The translations under genes were made by a program, and so were the position numbers. Of a stretch of DNA of 64,000 bases, positions 10,111 through 21,227 are shown piece by piece. Below the pieces are notes generated by a model. The model was given only the letters and a program-made list of their open reading frames with translations, was not told the origin of the DNA and did not search any database. The stretch's first letter is position 1, and every line of letters starts with the position of its first letter. The stretch comes from Mytilinidion resinicola (lineage: Eukaryota; Ascomycota; Dothideomycetes; Mytilinidiales; Mytilinidiaceae), in assembly GCF_010093595.1 (NCBI RefSeq), contig NW_022985441.1, positions 2,224,639 through 2,288,638 of the forward strand, given 5' to 3'.

Positions 10111-10704
10111 ATGTCGACGAGCACAACAGCATCCGAGGAGTCGGACCGAAACCTTGCCGCTAGGGACCGCAAGAAAGAACTTAATAAAATGGGATGCCAA
10201 CTTCAAAACTCTAGCACTCCTCGGGGAAAGATGCTACATCTCATGATGTGCACGGGCTACTACTCTGCTAAGCTCGCTGAGCTCCCACGCCAGGCGGACG
10301 TCGAGAATTATATCGTCAGATGGATCGAGCCCAAGATGAACAGCATCCAGCTAGCGAGATTTCGATCCGACTGTTCCTTTAACGGTATCGTCCTGAATTG
10401 GGTGAATACTATCGTGTCCGAAATGGAGCGCGCCCCTCAAGATATCGACATTATCTTAGGAGAGATGTTGACCTTCGTTATGAGGTTTGGAGGCGATGGC
10501 GAATCTTGCGACGATGAATCTTACCCCTATAAGACCGAGTTTCTGTACTTGTATGCAAAGTACCACAAGTACAAAATCACAAATATTGTGCCGCTAGAGG
10601 GGGCTGAACCGTCTAGGAAGGTGGAGACGGTGAAAAGGGAGCCGTCGGTGAGGAAAGAGCCGCCGGCGAAGAAGCAGAGGGTGAAGAGAGGGCAAAACCC
10701 ATGA
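10111..10704 (+). CDS. GEM-family small helical protein, member G6
   Basis: A single-exon 197-aa protein with a leader intron directly before the start. Core blocks are KMLHLMMCTGYYSAK, YIVRWIEPKMNSIQLARF, TIVSEMERAPQ, LGEMLTFVMRFGGDGESC and YLYAKYHKYKI. The C-terminal 35 residues are Lys/Arg/Pro-rich (repeated VKREPS- and RKEPPAKKQR-like motifs) and could act as a nuclear localisation signal; that is inference. It is the last member of the left cluster and is intact. Function unknown. Confidence 0.8.
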   Translation: MSTSTTASEESDRNLAARDRKKELNKMGCQLQNSSTPRGKMLHLMMCTGYYSAKLAELPRQADVENYIVRWIEPKMNSIQLARFRSDCSFNGIVLNWVNTIVSEMERAPQDIDIILGEMLTFVMRFGGDGESCDDESYPYKTEFLYLYAKYHKYKITNIVPLEGAEPSRKVETVKREPSVRKEPPAKKQRVKRGQNP

Positions 10705-11613
10705 AGCGATCTAATTTGTTTCTGGATCTGGAATGGCTCTCCGGCAGCATGTTTACCAGGGGCTGTCAAGAAGGTTTTAGGTCATGGGATCAGACCTGAG
10801 AGAATCGTGTTTACTTGCATGGCCTCCATGTCCTCTCTGGAGTAAGTCAATCAAAGACATATCACTATCAGTTTTGCCCTTATACTCTGCCCTGATATTT
10901 TGAACTTGGTATACCCCCTAGGGCCTTTTAGATGACTTTTTAACGCTCCGGATGAAGCTGAAATCAATCCTTGCCGTTGGACACCGACCAAGCCATGCGT
11001 CATTGGTTACCTCATTTACTCCGCTAGGGGTACACGTGCCTGTACTGCACAGCGTCGTCGACCGTCAAATCTCAATCACCACCTCTAAGACGACAGAGGT
11101 CACCCAGAACCCTACGGAAAGCCCTTCTCAAGTTCGCAGAGGTAGGCCCAATCCTTTCTCCATATCGCAGAACTTCTACCGACATGGCTTCGGGCCTGCG
11201 AAATGGAAAGACAGCTTTGACTTCTTTAGAACTTCGATGTGTTTTGGTAGGGGCGATGCGATAGATTGACGCTGGAGGTTGAGATAGAAGTAGTCATGTC
11301 AGCATCCGCTAGCGCTGGAAACGGCTTGGCCTCTCGCCTGAAATTTCCTCAACCTCGCCCCTTCAGCCTCTCAGCCTCTCGTCCACGAATGAGGATGAGA
11401 TCACTGGCATCGTATGCAGTCATCCGACGTTTTTTCTCTTGGCACTGCGCATTATGCTTCCTGCTTCGTCTCTAGCTGACGCCGCTTATTATGGATCGAC
11501 GCCGCAGGACTTTGGGGGCCTTCAAATAAGATGTTCTAAAAGCTAAAAGAGTCGGACCATTGCTCATTTACCTTTATCCAGCTCTCCTATTCTATTTCTA
11601 AGCCTTTTTCATA
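10705..11613. other. Intergenic
   Basis: About 0.9 kb between G6 and the Zn2Cys6 regulator. Short open frames lack homology or splice support. The right end is the presumed promoter of the regulator. Confidence 0.5.
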
Positions 11614-13658
11614 ATGATCACCCAGTCGAGCCGGATTTTGACACCTCGACCACCCCACAAACGCTCCAGAGCAATCTATCAATGCACCGAGTGTCGCCAA
11701 CGCAAGACTCGGTGCAGCAAGTCCTGCCCTCGACCTTGTTCTACCTGTGTGCAATTTTCCAGGACCTGCATCTATACATCCCAGACTCCTAGCAGGAAAA
11801 ATTCCAGCGCCCCAAGTACCGACAGCTCGCCATCTGAAGCAATTTCTGCTCCAGAGTCGGCGTGCCCCGCAGAGACTCCAGTCGCGACGTCTCAGACCCA
11901 TTCATCTATTGCATCCACCGGATACACCAGTGCGTCGCGTCCTGATCTTAATGATGTATGTCTCCAACTGGGGAAGCTCAGCATCACCGAGCGGGTCGGC
12001 GGTGTATTACGACCGGACATGGTCAGAATACTAGACGCCATCCTTTCCAAAGGAGGAACACCGCAAAATGATAGACCACAGCAACCAGAAATGAATGCCC
12101 TTTGTACCCCGCTAGTCGCTTGGTTCAAGCCTCTCCCTCTGGTTTCCCTCATTCGCCCAGGCCCGGCGACCGGCGAAGAACCCCCATACTTTCCCACACG
12201 CGCAGAATGTGACATTTTTGCACACCAATACTTCCTGGCAGTCGATCCTATCGCACACCTACTTCACAAAGTTTCATTCGAACCACAAGTCGATGAAGTT
12301 TACGAGAACCTACACCACCCAGGACTAATGGCGACGAAGACATTGATCTTGGCGGTATGCTTCGCTGCCGCAACTAGCATGCCGTTTCTTCAAGTTCAGT
12401 CAAAGCTCATGATGTCGAAACCTGCCTTGGTGAGCAAGCTAATTGCAGCCACGGAGTCGTATCTTCAAGCCGGAGATGTGTTGACCTCCTCCGATATGAC
12501 CATGCTACAGGCTGTTTGTATCTATCTCGTCAGGGCCCCAACCCTGAAAACACTCCGGAATGAAACTAACTCAGGCAGATACCCCAATGTCGCGCGGAGA
12601 TATCTCGGTCCCATTCCGTTTTCGTTGGAGCCCTTATCCGCTCAGCGCAGATGGCCAGACTTGATGAACTATCAACGGGAGGCAACCCTGGCCAGATTCA
12701 GTTGAGACGACTAGTGTGGCATCAGCTCGCATTTTACGATCTCAGGACAGCCGAAGCTCAAGGGCCAAGCCCAATGCTCACCTCGTATACTGGAGAGATG
12801 CAATACCCTGTCAATATAGCTGATCAGGATCTGAACGTCGCACTCGACGTATCCCAGAACTTCGAATTCACCCAATCTACTTTCTCGTTGATTCGATACG
12901 AATGCTACGACATCCATAGACAGATCTTTCGTGACCGCGAGAGGATCAGACGAGGGCAAGTGGCTTTTCCAGACGTTTTACAGTCCATTGATCAAAGGCG
13001 ACTTCACGTCGAAGATACCTACCTGAAATTTCTGGACGAAGGAGTGCCGGTGCAGAAGTGCGCAAAAATGGTTGCTAGACTGCTGCTTGCTCGATGTGTG
13101 ACAATGACAGTGTACGAGCAAGTCGTGAAGCATGGTGATCGCGTACTGCGCGAGAGGTGAGAACGATGGATACACATTTTCTCCCTAGCACTAACGTCTT
13201 CTAGGTACATCCAATCCGCTCTGACCATAATTGAAAGCGGAGCGCTGCTAGAGACAGATCCAGACCTCGCACCATGGGCGTGGTATGCCGGAGCGTATCA
13301 GCAATACCACAGTCTATTCTCCCTTCTCATGGACCTTTACCAGGACCCAAACATGGCCGATCGCGAGAGGATTCTTGCCATGGCGGACCATGTCTTTGGT
13401 AGCTCGGAAGCCATGAGCAGCCACGATAGATGTGGAATGGTGATACGAACCATCAGGGACAAACTAGAGGTTCTTCTGACCTCACGAGGTTTCAGCAATG
13501 TCACGGAAACCCCGGTGGTGGTGCTTGGAGATGATTCGCAATCTCCGCTTTCTGAGCAATTAGCATGGGGGGAGGGCGGCTTCGCCGGAGACGACCAGTT
13601 CGCGGAATACCTGGACAGTATCGATTTTAGTAATTCGTGGTGGCAACTATCATCCTGA
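11614..13658 (+). CDS. Zn2Cys6 fungal transcription factor
   Basis: Three exons (11614-12528, 12579-13156, 13205-13658) give about 648 aa. The binuclear zinc cluster has Cys at residues 24, 27, 34, 42, 45 and 52, with the basic stretch RQRKTR between. The middle region is fungal_trans-like: LRRLVWHQLAFYDLRTAEAQ is the usual block of this superfamily. A conserved C-terminal block, AWYAGAYQQYHSLF, follows. Intron 2 (GTGAGA..CTAG) is clear. Intron 1 ends cleanly (ACTAAC, GGCAG), but its donor GTCAGG is atypical, so the exact exon 1 end is uncertain. It probably acts in the nucleus on nearby or pathway genes. Its targets are unknown. Confidence 0.8.
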
Positions 13659-14481
13659 CATCTCCGGCACTTGCTCCATCCCCGGTCGCATGTAAAGATA
13701 AGCGTCTCATATTAATTCTCTCTACAAATATACGACTTGCGAATCAGTCCGAGGATACGGCCATGCGTGTTTGCAGAGGCTCCCCGAATTCAAAAGACTT
13801 AGCTTCGAAGCGTCCCCTGCAAGACCCACAGCAAATTTCAAATACAACTCTTCCTCAGTCCTCTTAAAGATATAGAGAATGCTCTAGACAAGTCGTGATT
13901 GGCCTAGGTGTTTCATGAAGACCGAGGATAGCCACGGTAGATTGACACCAGAATTTCAATTTTTCAAAATCCGGGGCCCCTCTGTAAGCGCACTTGGCTG
14001 TGTCTCAACTTTGGATCCGGTTCCCAGATGATCGTCGTTTTCAATAAGCATTGCAAGTGGAATTGACGGAGCGCTGCGTGCGGTGAAATCGAGCTCTTGG
14101 CGCCTTGGAAGCTGGCCGACCTTGGGGCTGATGCTGAGATTATGCAGGGACAAGGCAGTAATTCACGTCGATCCCGTCAAAACCTTTCGCCCGCTCGTAA
14201 AATTCTGGCAAATCATATGCATGCGTTTTCGGCCGGTAAGACGCCAAGTACGCCAATGTGCAAGGCTGAGGTTGAGATAACGCGGCACGTGACTTCTCGG
14301 TCCGAAAAAACAGCGAGCTGTCCCAAATGTTTATATATAAACTACTGCTGAGGTCTATATATTTCCTCAGCCCTCTAAGTTTATTGTCTTTGTCATAAAG
14401 GCGCGCTTTTCCATACTCTCAATCATCTTGTCCTCCACTGCATCCAATTCCAACCAACTTCAACTCTACTCCTTCTCCGCC
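13659..14481. promoter_or_regulatory. Intergenic, promoter of glyoxalase-fold gene
   Basis: About 0.8 kb without a supported gene. A TATATATAA box lies at 14332-14340, about 140 bp before the downstream ATG. A CACGTGAC element lies near 14286. Pyrimidine-rich tracts (CT stretches) precede the start, as in many fungal promoters. Confidence 0.5.
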
Positions 14482-15193
14482 ATGATTCTCCCCTTCTCAA
14501 CTCTCCTCAGCCTATTGGCTGCCTTCTCTTCCCTCTCCACTCCAGCTCTCTCTTGCGCCCCGCCTCAAACTCGCGCTCAGTCCCCCGTGACAATCGGCAC
14601 AGACGGCCCCGCCGATCCCACCACCGTCGGCTTCAACCTCAACCACATTGCCATCCAAGTCCGCAACCTCACCGCCAGCCGCGCGTTCTACGGCGACGTG
14701 CTAGGCCTCCGGCACATCTTCACGTACGAAGCCTCGGCAGACTTCGCAATCGTGTACATGGGACACGCGCAAGGCGGGCGGAACGGGACCGGGTACCAGA
14801 CCGGAGCGGAGATGGCACGGGACCAGTGGAATTCGGAGGGCTTGCTGGAGCTTGTGTGGTCGAGTGTGAGTTGTCTCTAGCGCGGGGGTGCTGCTGTGGT
14901 GCGTGTCTTAATGAGATCGACAGGAAAATAAGCATATTGACTCTGCTGTTTTTGGGTTTTCGCATCTTGGCCTGATTGTGCCGGATATCCAGGCTTTTCA
15001 GGATCGGTTGATTGCGAGGAATATTCAGGTGGAGAAGAAGGTTGGGGAATTGCCTTCGAAGGATTTTGGCGTTTATTTTGGGCTCCATGGGAAGGATCCG
15101 GTGTTGCCAAAGGCGTTGGAGGAGCTGGTTGCGGCGTTTGTGTTTGTGAGGGATCCGGATGGGTATTTGATTGAGGTGCAGGTGCAGCAGTGA
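14482..15193 (+). CDS. Secreted VOC/glyoxalase-fold protein
   Basis: Two exons (14482-14865 and 14924-15193) give 217 aa. The intron has a GTGAGT donor and GACAG acceptor, phase 0. An N-terminal signal peptide is evident: MILPFSTLLSLLAAFSS with a Cys/Ala region before residue ~27. Two betaalphabeta modules follow. The first contains NHIAIQVRNL and ends ELVWSS; the second contains HLGLIVPDI and ends DGYLIEVQVQ. These supply the His/Glu, His/Glu pattern of metal-binding glyoxalase I-like enzymes. A secreted or vacuolar location is unusual for a glyoxalase, so the substrate may not be methylglyoxal. Confidence is high for the fold and low for the substrate. Confidence 0.82.
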
Positions 15194-15410
15194 GGGATAG
15201 AGTGGCAGGATTCAGTATGGAGAGGTCGTGGAGGGATGTACCTAGGGTATTGAAGTTATGTCTTACAGGCACCGCCACATTGCCCAACCCAAGATCATGT
15301 GAATACGCGAATGCGGATCTTCCCGATCTGCCACAACGACGCGCGAACCCTTCGTGGTTTCGGCTTGCCACACTACCTCACCACTGCCTCCCAGCCAAGT
15401 CAAATTCACC

Positions 15411-16402
15411 ATGGCAATCTCTAGTAGTTGGAGTCTCACTGGCGAGGCTGCCTTGGTTTCGCCAGAGCCAAACGTCACCAACTCCCATTCGGACTTCTAC
15501 AGCACGCTCTGGGCCCTGGGTCTCAGCGAATACCTCAACGTCCTGCGCGACAACAGTTTTTGGGACCGAGAGACTCTTCTAGAGATTACCGATGACGACA
15601 TGAAAGAGCTTGGATTCAAGCTAGGACATCAACGCATCATGCAGCGGGAGATCGCCGCCGCGGGGTCGGAGGAGAGAAAGTCTCGCGTCAAACCCGAGAA
15701 CATGGAGCTAGAGTACATGTCTCGCATACTCGAAGATCTCTTCCTCTACAAATACAAAGCCGCTCTAGAAAACAACGGATTCAACAAGTGGTCCACCATC
15801 CTCGAGATCACAGAGGACGATCTGAAGCGGCTGGGTTTCAAGATTGGCCACCGGCGCCTTTTACAGCGGGAGATCGCGATCGTGCGTGGTCGGTCTGACC
15901 CACATTTCATGGTGTCTGAGAAAGTCTCTTCTGGCAACAGCAATGCGTTGAGTAAGTCAGCCACTGGTACGTCTTCTAATGTGCTTTAATTGACGTGTTA
16001 TAAGGCTATTTCTAGAACCACAGCTTCCGTCAATTCGCCTATGCTACCTTCACGCAACAGGGCCGCGTAGTTCCTGAAAGAATGGATTGTCACCTCTATT
16101 ACCTCGACCAATTCAAAGACGATAACTACGCCGAATTTCTCCGCCGGCATGAACTCAGTGCCAGGGAAGACACATATCAGTTATTCTGGATGCTGGAGGC
16201 GTCAACGGTTCAGCGCATTCGAGACTAGCTGAAATCAGCCGATGACAACGAGATGAATGTGGACTCACAGAAGAAAAAATTCCTTCGTGATGTCGTATAC
16301 ATAGTGTTCGACATCGATCGGTATAGTTCGGGCAATGCTTCAGATGGATCTCACATAGCCAAAATGATGTGCTCCAAATTCGTCTCCATCCGTAGGAATT
16401 GA
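15411..16402 (+). pseudogene. SAM-domain array member S1 (two SAM domains)
   Basis: The start at 15411 sits in ACCATGG. Two SAM domains are encoded in the first exon. The first is LGLSEYLNVLRDNSFW..LGHQRIMQREI (about residues 36-85). The second is YKAALENNGFNKWST..IGHRRLLQREI (about residues 105-155). A donor GTAAGT at 15952 and a TCTAG acceptor at 16015 lead to an exon homologous to the C-terminal domain of S3 and S4 (FAYATFTQQGRVV, YQLFWMLEASTVQ). However, the phases do not match by one base. That frame also meets TAG at 16226-16228 and then stays open to 16402. Unspliced, a 192-aa double-SAM protein ending at 15989 remains possible. Probably a recent pseudogene. Confidence 0.7.
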
Positions 16403-16874
16403 ACGGGCAGCTACTAGGATGGGAACATGCATGGTTGGAATTATGGCCTCTACAAGGCTTTTGTATCACTACGGAAGACAAGGCTTCAGAAAACCTCTAC
16501 GGAGCCGTGGTTATCCTCCCATGCGGCTTGTATGCCATGTAATTATTGCTCTCTGAGGTGGCTCTGGGTTCAACCAGCTCGTAGACTGTCTTATGTCATG
16601 CTTTAATCACTCTTTGAATATTCAACAGTATTTCACATGGGCATCATGGGTGAAAATACAACGTGGAAACGAGGGAGCAACTGACAAAGCTCGAGTCTCG
16701 ACTTTGAGCGTGGTTTCGATGAATCCGAGTTGGACCTTTTTCCTCTATGTCCAACCGTTCTAAGACGGCAAGGTGACGAGCACGCCACCGGACCAACCAC
16801 CTCACTTCAGTATATATAGCATTCCACCTCATCGTCTCCTCTGTCAACATTACAACCACCACCACACCTTCATC
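16403..16874. promoter_or_regulatory. Intergenic with TATA box of S2
   Basis: No gene is supported. TATATATA at 16811-16818 lies about 57 bp upstream of the S2 ATG at 16875 and is a plausible core promoter. Confidence 0.45.
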
Positions 16875-17886
16875 ATGGCGGAGCTCAAGCATATCCTCGA
16901 GCGGCTCGGGCTCGGAGAATACTACGACACACTCGTCAGCAACGGATTCGAGCGATGGGACACGGTTCTTGAGATCACGGAAGACGACCTGAGCGCACTC
17001 GAGTTCAAGCGTGGACATCGACGTCTTCTGCAGCGGGAGATTACTCGCTTCCGCGAACATCCCGAGCAGCACGGTCAGGCGGCGAAGGAATCAGGTGAAG
17101 GATCCGAGAAGAAGCGCAAAGCGGATTGCCAAGGCAGGTAGAAATGATATTGGTCAGGGGATATGCGCTAACTTGAGATGCTCTTAGGTGGTCCTGCTGC
17201 GAAAGTCGTCAAGGAGTCAGATGGTGGTTCCGGCAAGACATGCAAAGCATATCTTCTAGGTAAACTCGTGTGCAATACGTTTGTCATTGCTTAACTCACT
17301 CTGATTATAGATGACATTGGTGTCAAAGCGCTAGAGGCCTCTTTCAGTGGTTCTGATGAAAGTAAGTGGCCTCGACAGCAATTTTTCGATATTGTACTCA
17401 CTGAGAATACACATAGAACGTCAAGCCTACATGGCAATGATAGGCTGCTTCATGCAAGCCCGCAATACGGAGAACGAGGAGTGGGGCAAATTCGCCCGCC
17501 AGACCAGGATGCATCGCAATGAGGAAGCTCGGCACCTTTTCTGGTTCTACCAAGGCACTAAAACCCGAGACGACTCTAGCGCTCGGGAACTCGATCGTAT
17601 TTAAAAAGCCGTGAGGACTATGTACGAGGAAGTGCACCAGTTACCATTCGAGCGCGACATGCAACCTGGGTGTTTGTTTATAGACAACCTGATAATTCAC
17701 ACCGAAGGCAAACTTGACGCCATCGATGAGATCATAGGCTGGGACAACAAAGAAAGGAGGGAGCAGTTATGCCAGGGCTTGAATCTCGAGTTTGACCGCG
17801 GCGAACCCGAAGATTGGGAGTTGGACATCTACGGAGAACCTTTTAAGTGTTCAGGTCACGACGCTGAACGAGCCGTCACAGTCTGA
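16875..17886 (+). pseudogene. SAM-domain array member S2, in-frame TAA
   Basis: Four exons fit: 16875-17133, 17188-17259, 17311-17361 and 17417 onward. They give 189 aa to a TAA at 17602-17604. The N-terminal SAM domain runs from LERLGLGEYYDTLVSNGF to RGHRRLLQREI. Exon 1 is best joined through a GC-AG intron (AAG/GCAGGT), because the alternative GT two bases later gives the wrong frame. Exon 4 contains QAYMAMIGCFMQARNTEN and ARHLFWFYQ. After the TAA the same frame stays open for another 93 codons. That stretch carries a C-terminal segment (CLFIDNLIIHTEGKLDAIDEI) related to other members. Either a truncated 189-aa product is made or the gene is disabled. Confidence 0.65.
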
Positions 17887-18376
17887 CCTCTTATTTGCAC
17901 TTCATCTACTCTCTCAACTTCACATTCAAGGATTCAGTAGAGCTTTTGGCTGGCTTAGCGGAATGGAGTCGAGCTTGAAGATTCGAGATGCCTGAACCTG
18001 AGCTGGCGAGCTCTCCTCATGCAGCTATGCTCACATCTATCTATCTATTTCCCTGCGACTTGAGATATCCCAGGCAATTCACACAATTTATTTCCATCCC
18101 CGTACGTGATTTACGATAAGTTTTGAAGTATAATCTTTCTTTTGTCTCTTGCCTTCCCTTTGCTGGGACCACCAGGGTGAAGGTGTGTGCACATACTTGT
18201 TGCCGCCTGATGTGACTGACTACCTTTCAAGAACTTCAGCAGCATCTATTCTAGCCGATCTGAAGTCTTGCCAGGCTACCTCAGGCACCGTCATCCAGCA
18301 TTCGATAAGCAACCGGACTGCGCCCCCCTTCTTTCCAAAAGCCTTCCGATGGCACTGACTTCTCTCCTGGGTCACC
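17887..18376. other. Intergenic
   Basis: Spacer between S2 and S3. No supported gene and no repeat was recognised. Confidence 0.45.
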
Positions 18377-18965
18377 ACGACAGGCCTCACTTCTCTCTTC
18401 GAGCAGCTCAGCCTACAATAATACCACGACGCGCTGGTCAACAACGGCTTCGAAACCTGGAGCTTTGACCTCGTGATCACAACAAACGGCCTGAAAGAAC
18501 TGCGCTTTAAGATCCGTCATCGCCGCATACTTTAGGAAGAGATTGCCGAGTATCACAGACTCGAAGGAAGTGCGCCTCTAGGTGCGCAAAACGTCTACGA
18601 TCCCGGTCGGTGTCCAGATCCTTGAGCCTACTTAAGTACTTACTACTCACAACGGCGTAGGGGGAAGACTAGAATTCAACACCTTTGCACGTCGAGTTTA
18701 CGCCGATCAGGGCTGTCCGATTCTCCACGCGGTGATGCAAAGCCTTATGCAGGTCTTCGACACCGAGCAGCGGAGCTTCCAGCATTTTCTCAACGAGCAG
18801 CGCTTTCGTCCTACGGAATCGGCACACAAGGTGTTCTGGCTAACATATACGGGGAAGCTGGAGACTATTCGTGACGTTTTGCAGGAACTATAGTCACAAG
18901 TAAACAACGAAGAGGCCGCTGAGGGGGATTATTGGAGAGGAGGCAGTAGTTTTAGAGGGGAATGA
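18377..18965 (+). pseudogene. SAM-domain array member S3, heavily decayed
   Basis: The SAM domain reads SLFEQLSLQ, stop TAA (18419-18421), YHDALVNNGFETW to IRHRRIL, stop TAG (18533-18535), EEIAEYHR. The position of the usual ATG is ACG (18377-18379, in ACCACGACAGGCCTC). After a CTAG acceptor near 18672 the C-terminal domain is open: FARRVYADQGCPIL, FDTEQRSFQHFLNEQ, HKVFWLTYTGKLETIRD. It meets TAG at 18891-18893, then 23 further codons. The second stop sits where paralogues have Gln in LQREI. Certainly a pseudogene. Confidence 0.85.
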
Positions 18966-19598
18966 TGCACGCGGCGTAGATTGTGCGGGACATCCTTTGA
19001 GGGGTCACCAATTAGGTTCTTGTCTGCACGGTTTCGGGCCAATTGTCTACAGTAAAGGGTACAGCGGGTATGCATAATTTCACACACACAGACGAAATCG
19101 CTTGGAAAAGTGCGAACGGCCCCTCAAATATCCACGATTCCCGTCTTTAGTGACAACGCGTTGTAGTCAGTCGGCGTACATCTTCTTGCTACGCTATGTA
19201 GTGTCTTCACGAATTTCCACAGTCCAAACGAAAGAGAAAACGTAGATCAGATAACCTTTATTCTTCATTTCTATTAGCTGAGCAGCATTTGGTGTTCTCT
19301 AGCACAGCATCGGAGTCCAAGAAGTAAGGTCTAATTTTCAGGCATGTATACCAGATCACTATTAGAGAGCGCGATATCCGACTTCCAGAGAGTTTCAAAA
19401 CACTTCACTTGGTGAGAGGGCTTTGTGATGAACCATTTGTTGTGTCAAGACAGCATTCTTCTCTTCACCGCCAAACTCTGGCTGCGCCAGCCTGGGTAGC
19501 GTTACTCTGTCTCACTTCCTCGAAAGGCGCATCACTTCACCAAAGAGTTTCTTTCTCTCCACAACATCACCGGATGATTCAACCTCGTCCACCACACC
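18966..19598. other. Intergenic
   Basis: Spacer between S3 and S4. No supported gene. The last ~100 bases are CT-rich leader sequence before the S4 ATG. Confidence 0.45.
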
Positions 19599-20335
19599 AT
19601 GGCAAGCCTCGCGTCCACGCTGAAGTGCTTGGGGCTGGAAGCGTACTACGATGCTTTCGTCGACAACGGTTTCGAAAATTGCAACACGCTGATGAAGATC
19701 ACGGAGGATGATCTGAAGGAGCTCGGGGTCAAGCTGGGCCATCGTCGTATCCTGCAACATGAGATCACTACACAACGAAAATACTCTGGTCAAGCTTCTG
19801 AGGTTTCGGAGGATAGTGAACCTCCTAAGGGCAACGGGAATGGTCAGGGTCAATCTTCCAGTAAACAGTCCTCTTTTCACTACTTACTGACGATATCCAA
19901 GTTTCAGATGATAGCCTCCTTGCGTGGGCCCGTCGAGTTTTCGCCGACCAAGGACAGACCATAACCCCCCAATTGCTCGGCAAGATCAGCAGCATGCTCA
20001 CTGAGGATGGCATTGAGATCAAGTACTCTGAATTTATTTGCCAAAACCGTCTCCAATCTACGCCGGATGTCATCAAACTGTTTCTGATGGTTCAGGCTCA
20101 TAACCTTCCGCAACCGTCATTTGACCCAGACGGATGGAGTGAAACAGCGAGGGATGTCTACTAGTGCCTCAAGACAACCCCTCAAACCAGCGAAGGTCTT
20201 CATCAAGACGACATCGCCGAACGACTGAACTTGGAAGAGGACGATGTTGCTGCAGCTGGAGATGAGCTTCTGGGGCTGGGGGTCATCTACACGACTACTA
20301 ACGACGAGACCTGGGCTGTCCTGGAGACGGATTAG
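19599..20335 (+). pseudogene. SAM-domain array member S4 with RPA32-like C-terminal winged helix, in-frame TAG
   Basis: Exon 1 is 19599-19860 and exon 2 starts at 19908 (GTAAAC donor, TTTCAG acceptor). The SAM domain runs LGLEAYYDAFVDNGFENC to LGHRRILQHEI. The next domain is LAWARRVFADQGQTITPQL and YSEFICQNRLQS, as in S1 and S3. The frame stops at TAG 20162-20164 (172 aa), then stays open to 20335. There it encodes CLKTTPQTSEGLHQDDIAE, DELLGLGVIYTTTNDETW and AVLETD. This strongly resembles the C-terminal winged helix of fungal replication protein A subunit 2 (RPA32). In that family the Tyr before the stop is followed by a Gln-like residue. Either a truncated SAM protein is made or the chimera has been inactivated. 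The homology call is from family knowledge, not a search. Confidence 0.7.
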
Positions 20336-21227
20336 ATCATCTTCTCCAATCCTTCTAGTCGTCAACACACGGAATTATAGCTAGCCAGAGGCAGGATAGC
20401 ACACTATCAGGATGCTATTCAAAACCAATATAAAGTTCTCTAGTATCTGATTCAAAATGCACCTTGTGAGGTCTTGTGACACCTGCTTGTTACCGTTAGT
20501 GGTTCCCTAACTCCTTTTCAAACCTCGAAACGTGATGCCGAAGTGTTTCTGGAGAACATGAACGAAACCGCAAGTTTTGAAGTATCTCCACAGTGCGCTC
20601 ACCCCCATTATTACCTATTGACTACGCTTTTAGCAGCAAGTTCGCATAGTAAAAGTTACAGGGCCCCGTACAACGTGGTTAGCAATACGGTGGGCCGATT
20701 TCAAGATATCTGGACCGATTGGATTGGGTGACTTGAATTTGAGGGGTGGTTGGACGTACTAATACGATTGAGTACAGCTATTCAATCCAGCATGACATAA
20801 TACCATGGCCACCTAAAAAGGCTTAGTAAGGGGTAGATAGGGCAAAGGATGGCCTAGTACGAACCCAAAATGAAATATAGACACGTTTTTTTACGCTCCT
20901 TCAGTCTGAGCGTGTTTTCAAGAGTTGGGACTGGGGGTCGGATCATCGGTCTGAACTCTCGATAAACATGATGCGCTGCCTCAGAGCTGGCCAACTGCTA
21001 TACAGTCAACTTTCGTTGGGAGAATGTAGTGGTTAGTTCGACGCTTCATCAAACAAACGAGTCATTTCAAACTGCCATTCACCACCTTTGCCTAGTTTCT
21101 TTGCCGTTTGTACCCATATGCACCGGTCCAATGCCCCACGTCCGTGAGATCGATCTCTCTTTCAAGGCAACTCACTGCCCGTTGACTTCCCTTCCATTGG
21201 CCTCCACCACTGACCTCTCAGCTCATC
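20336..21227. other. Intergenic
   Basis: About 0.9 kb without a supported gene. The short open frame at 20543-20731 has no homology to the array. Confidence 0.45.
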
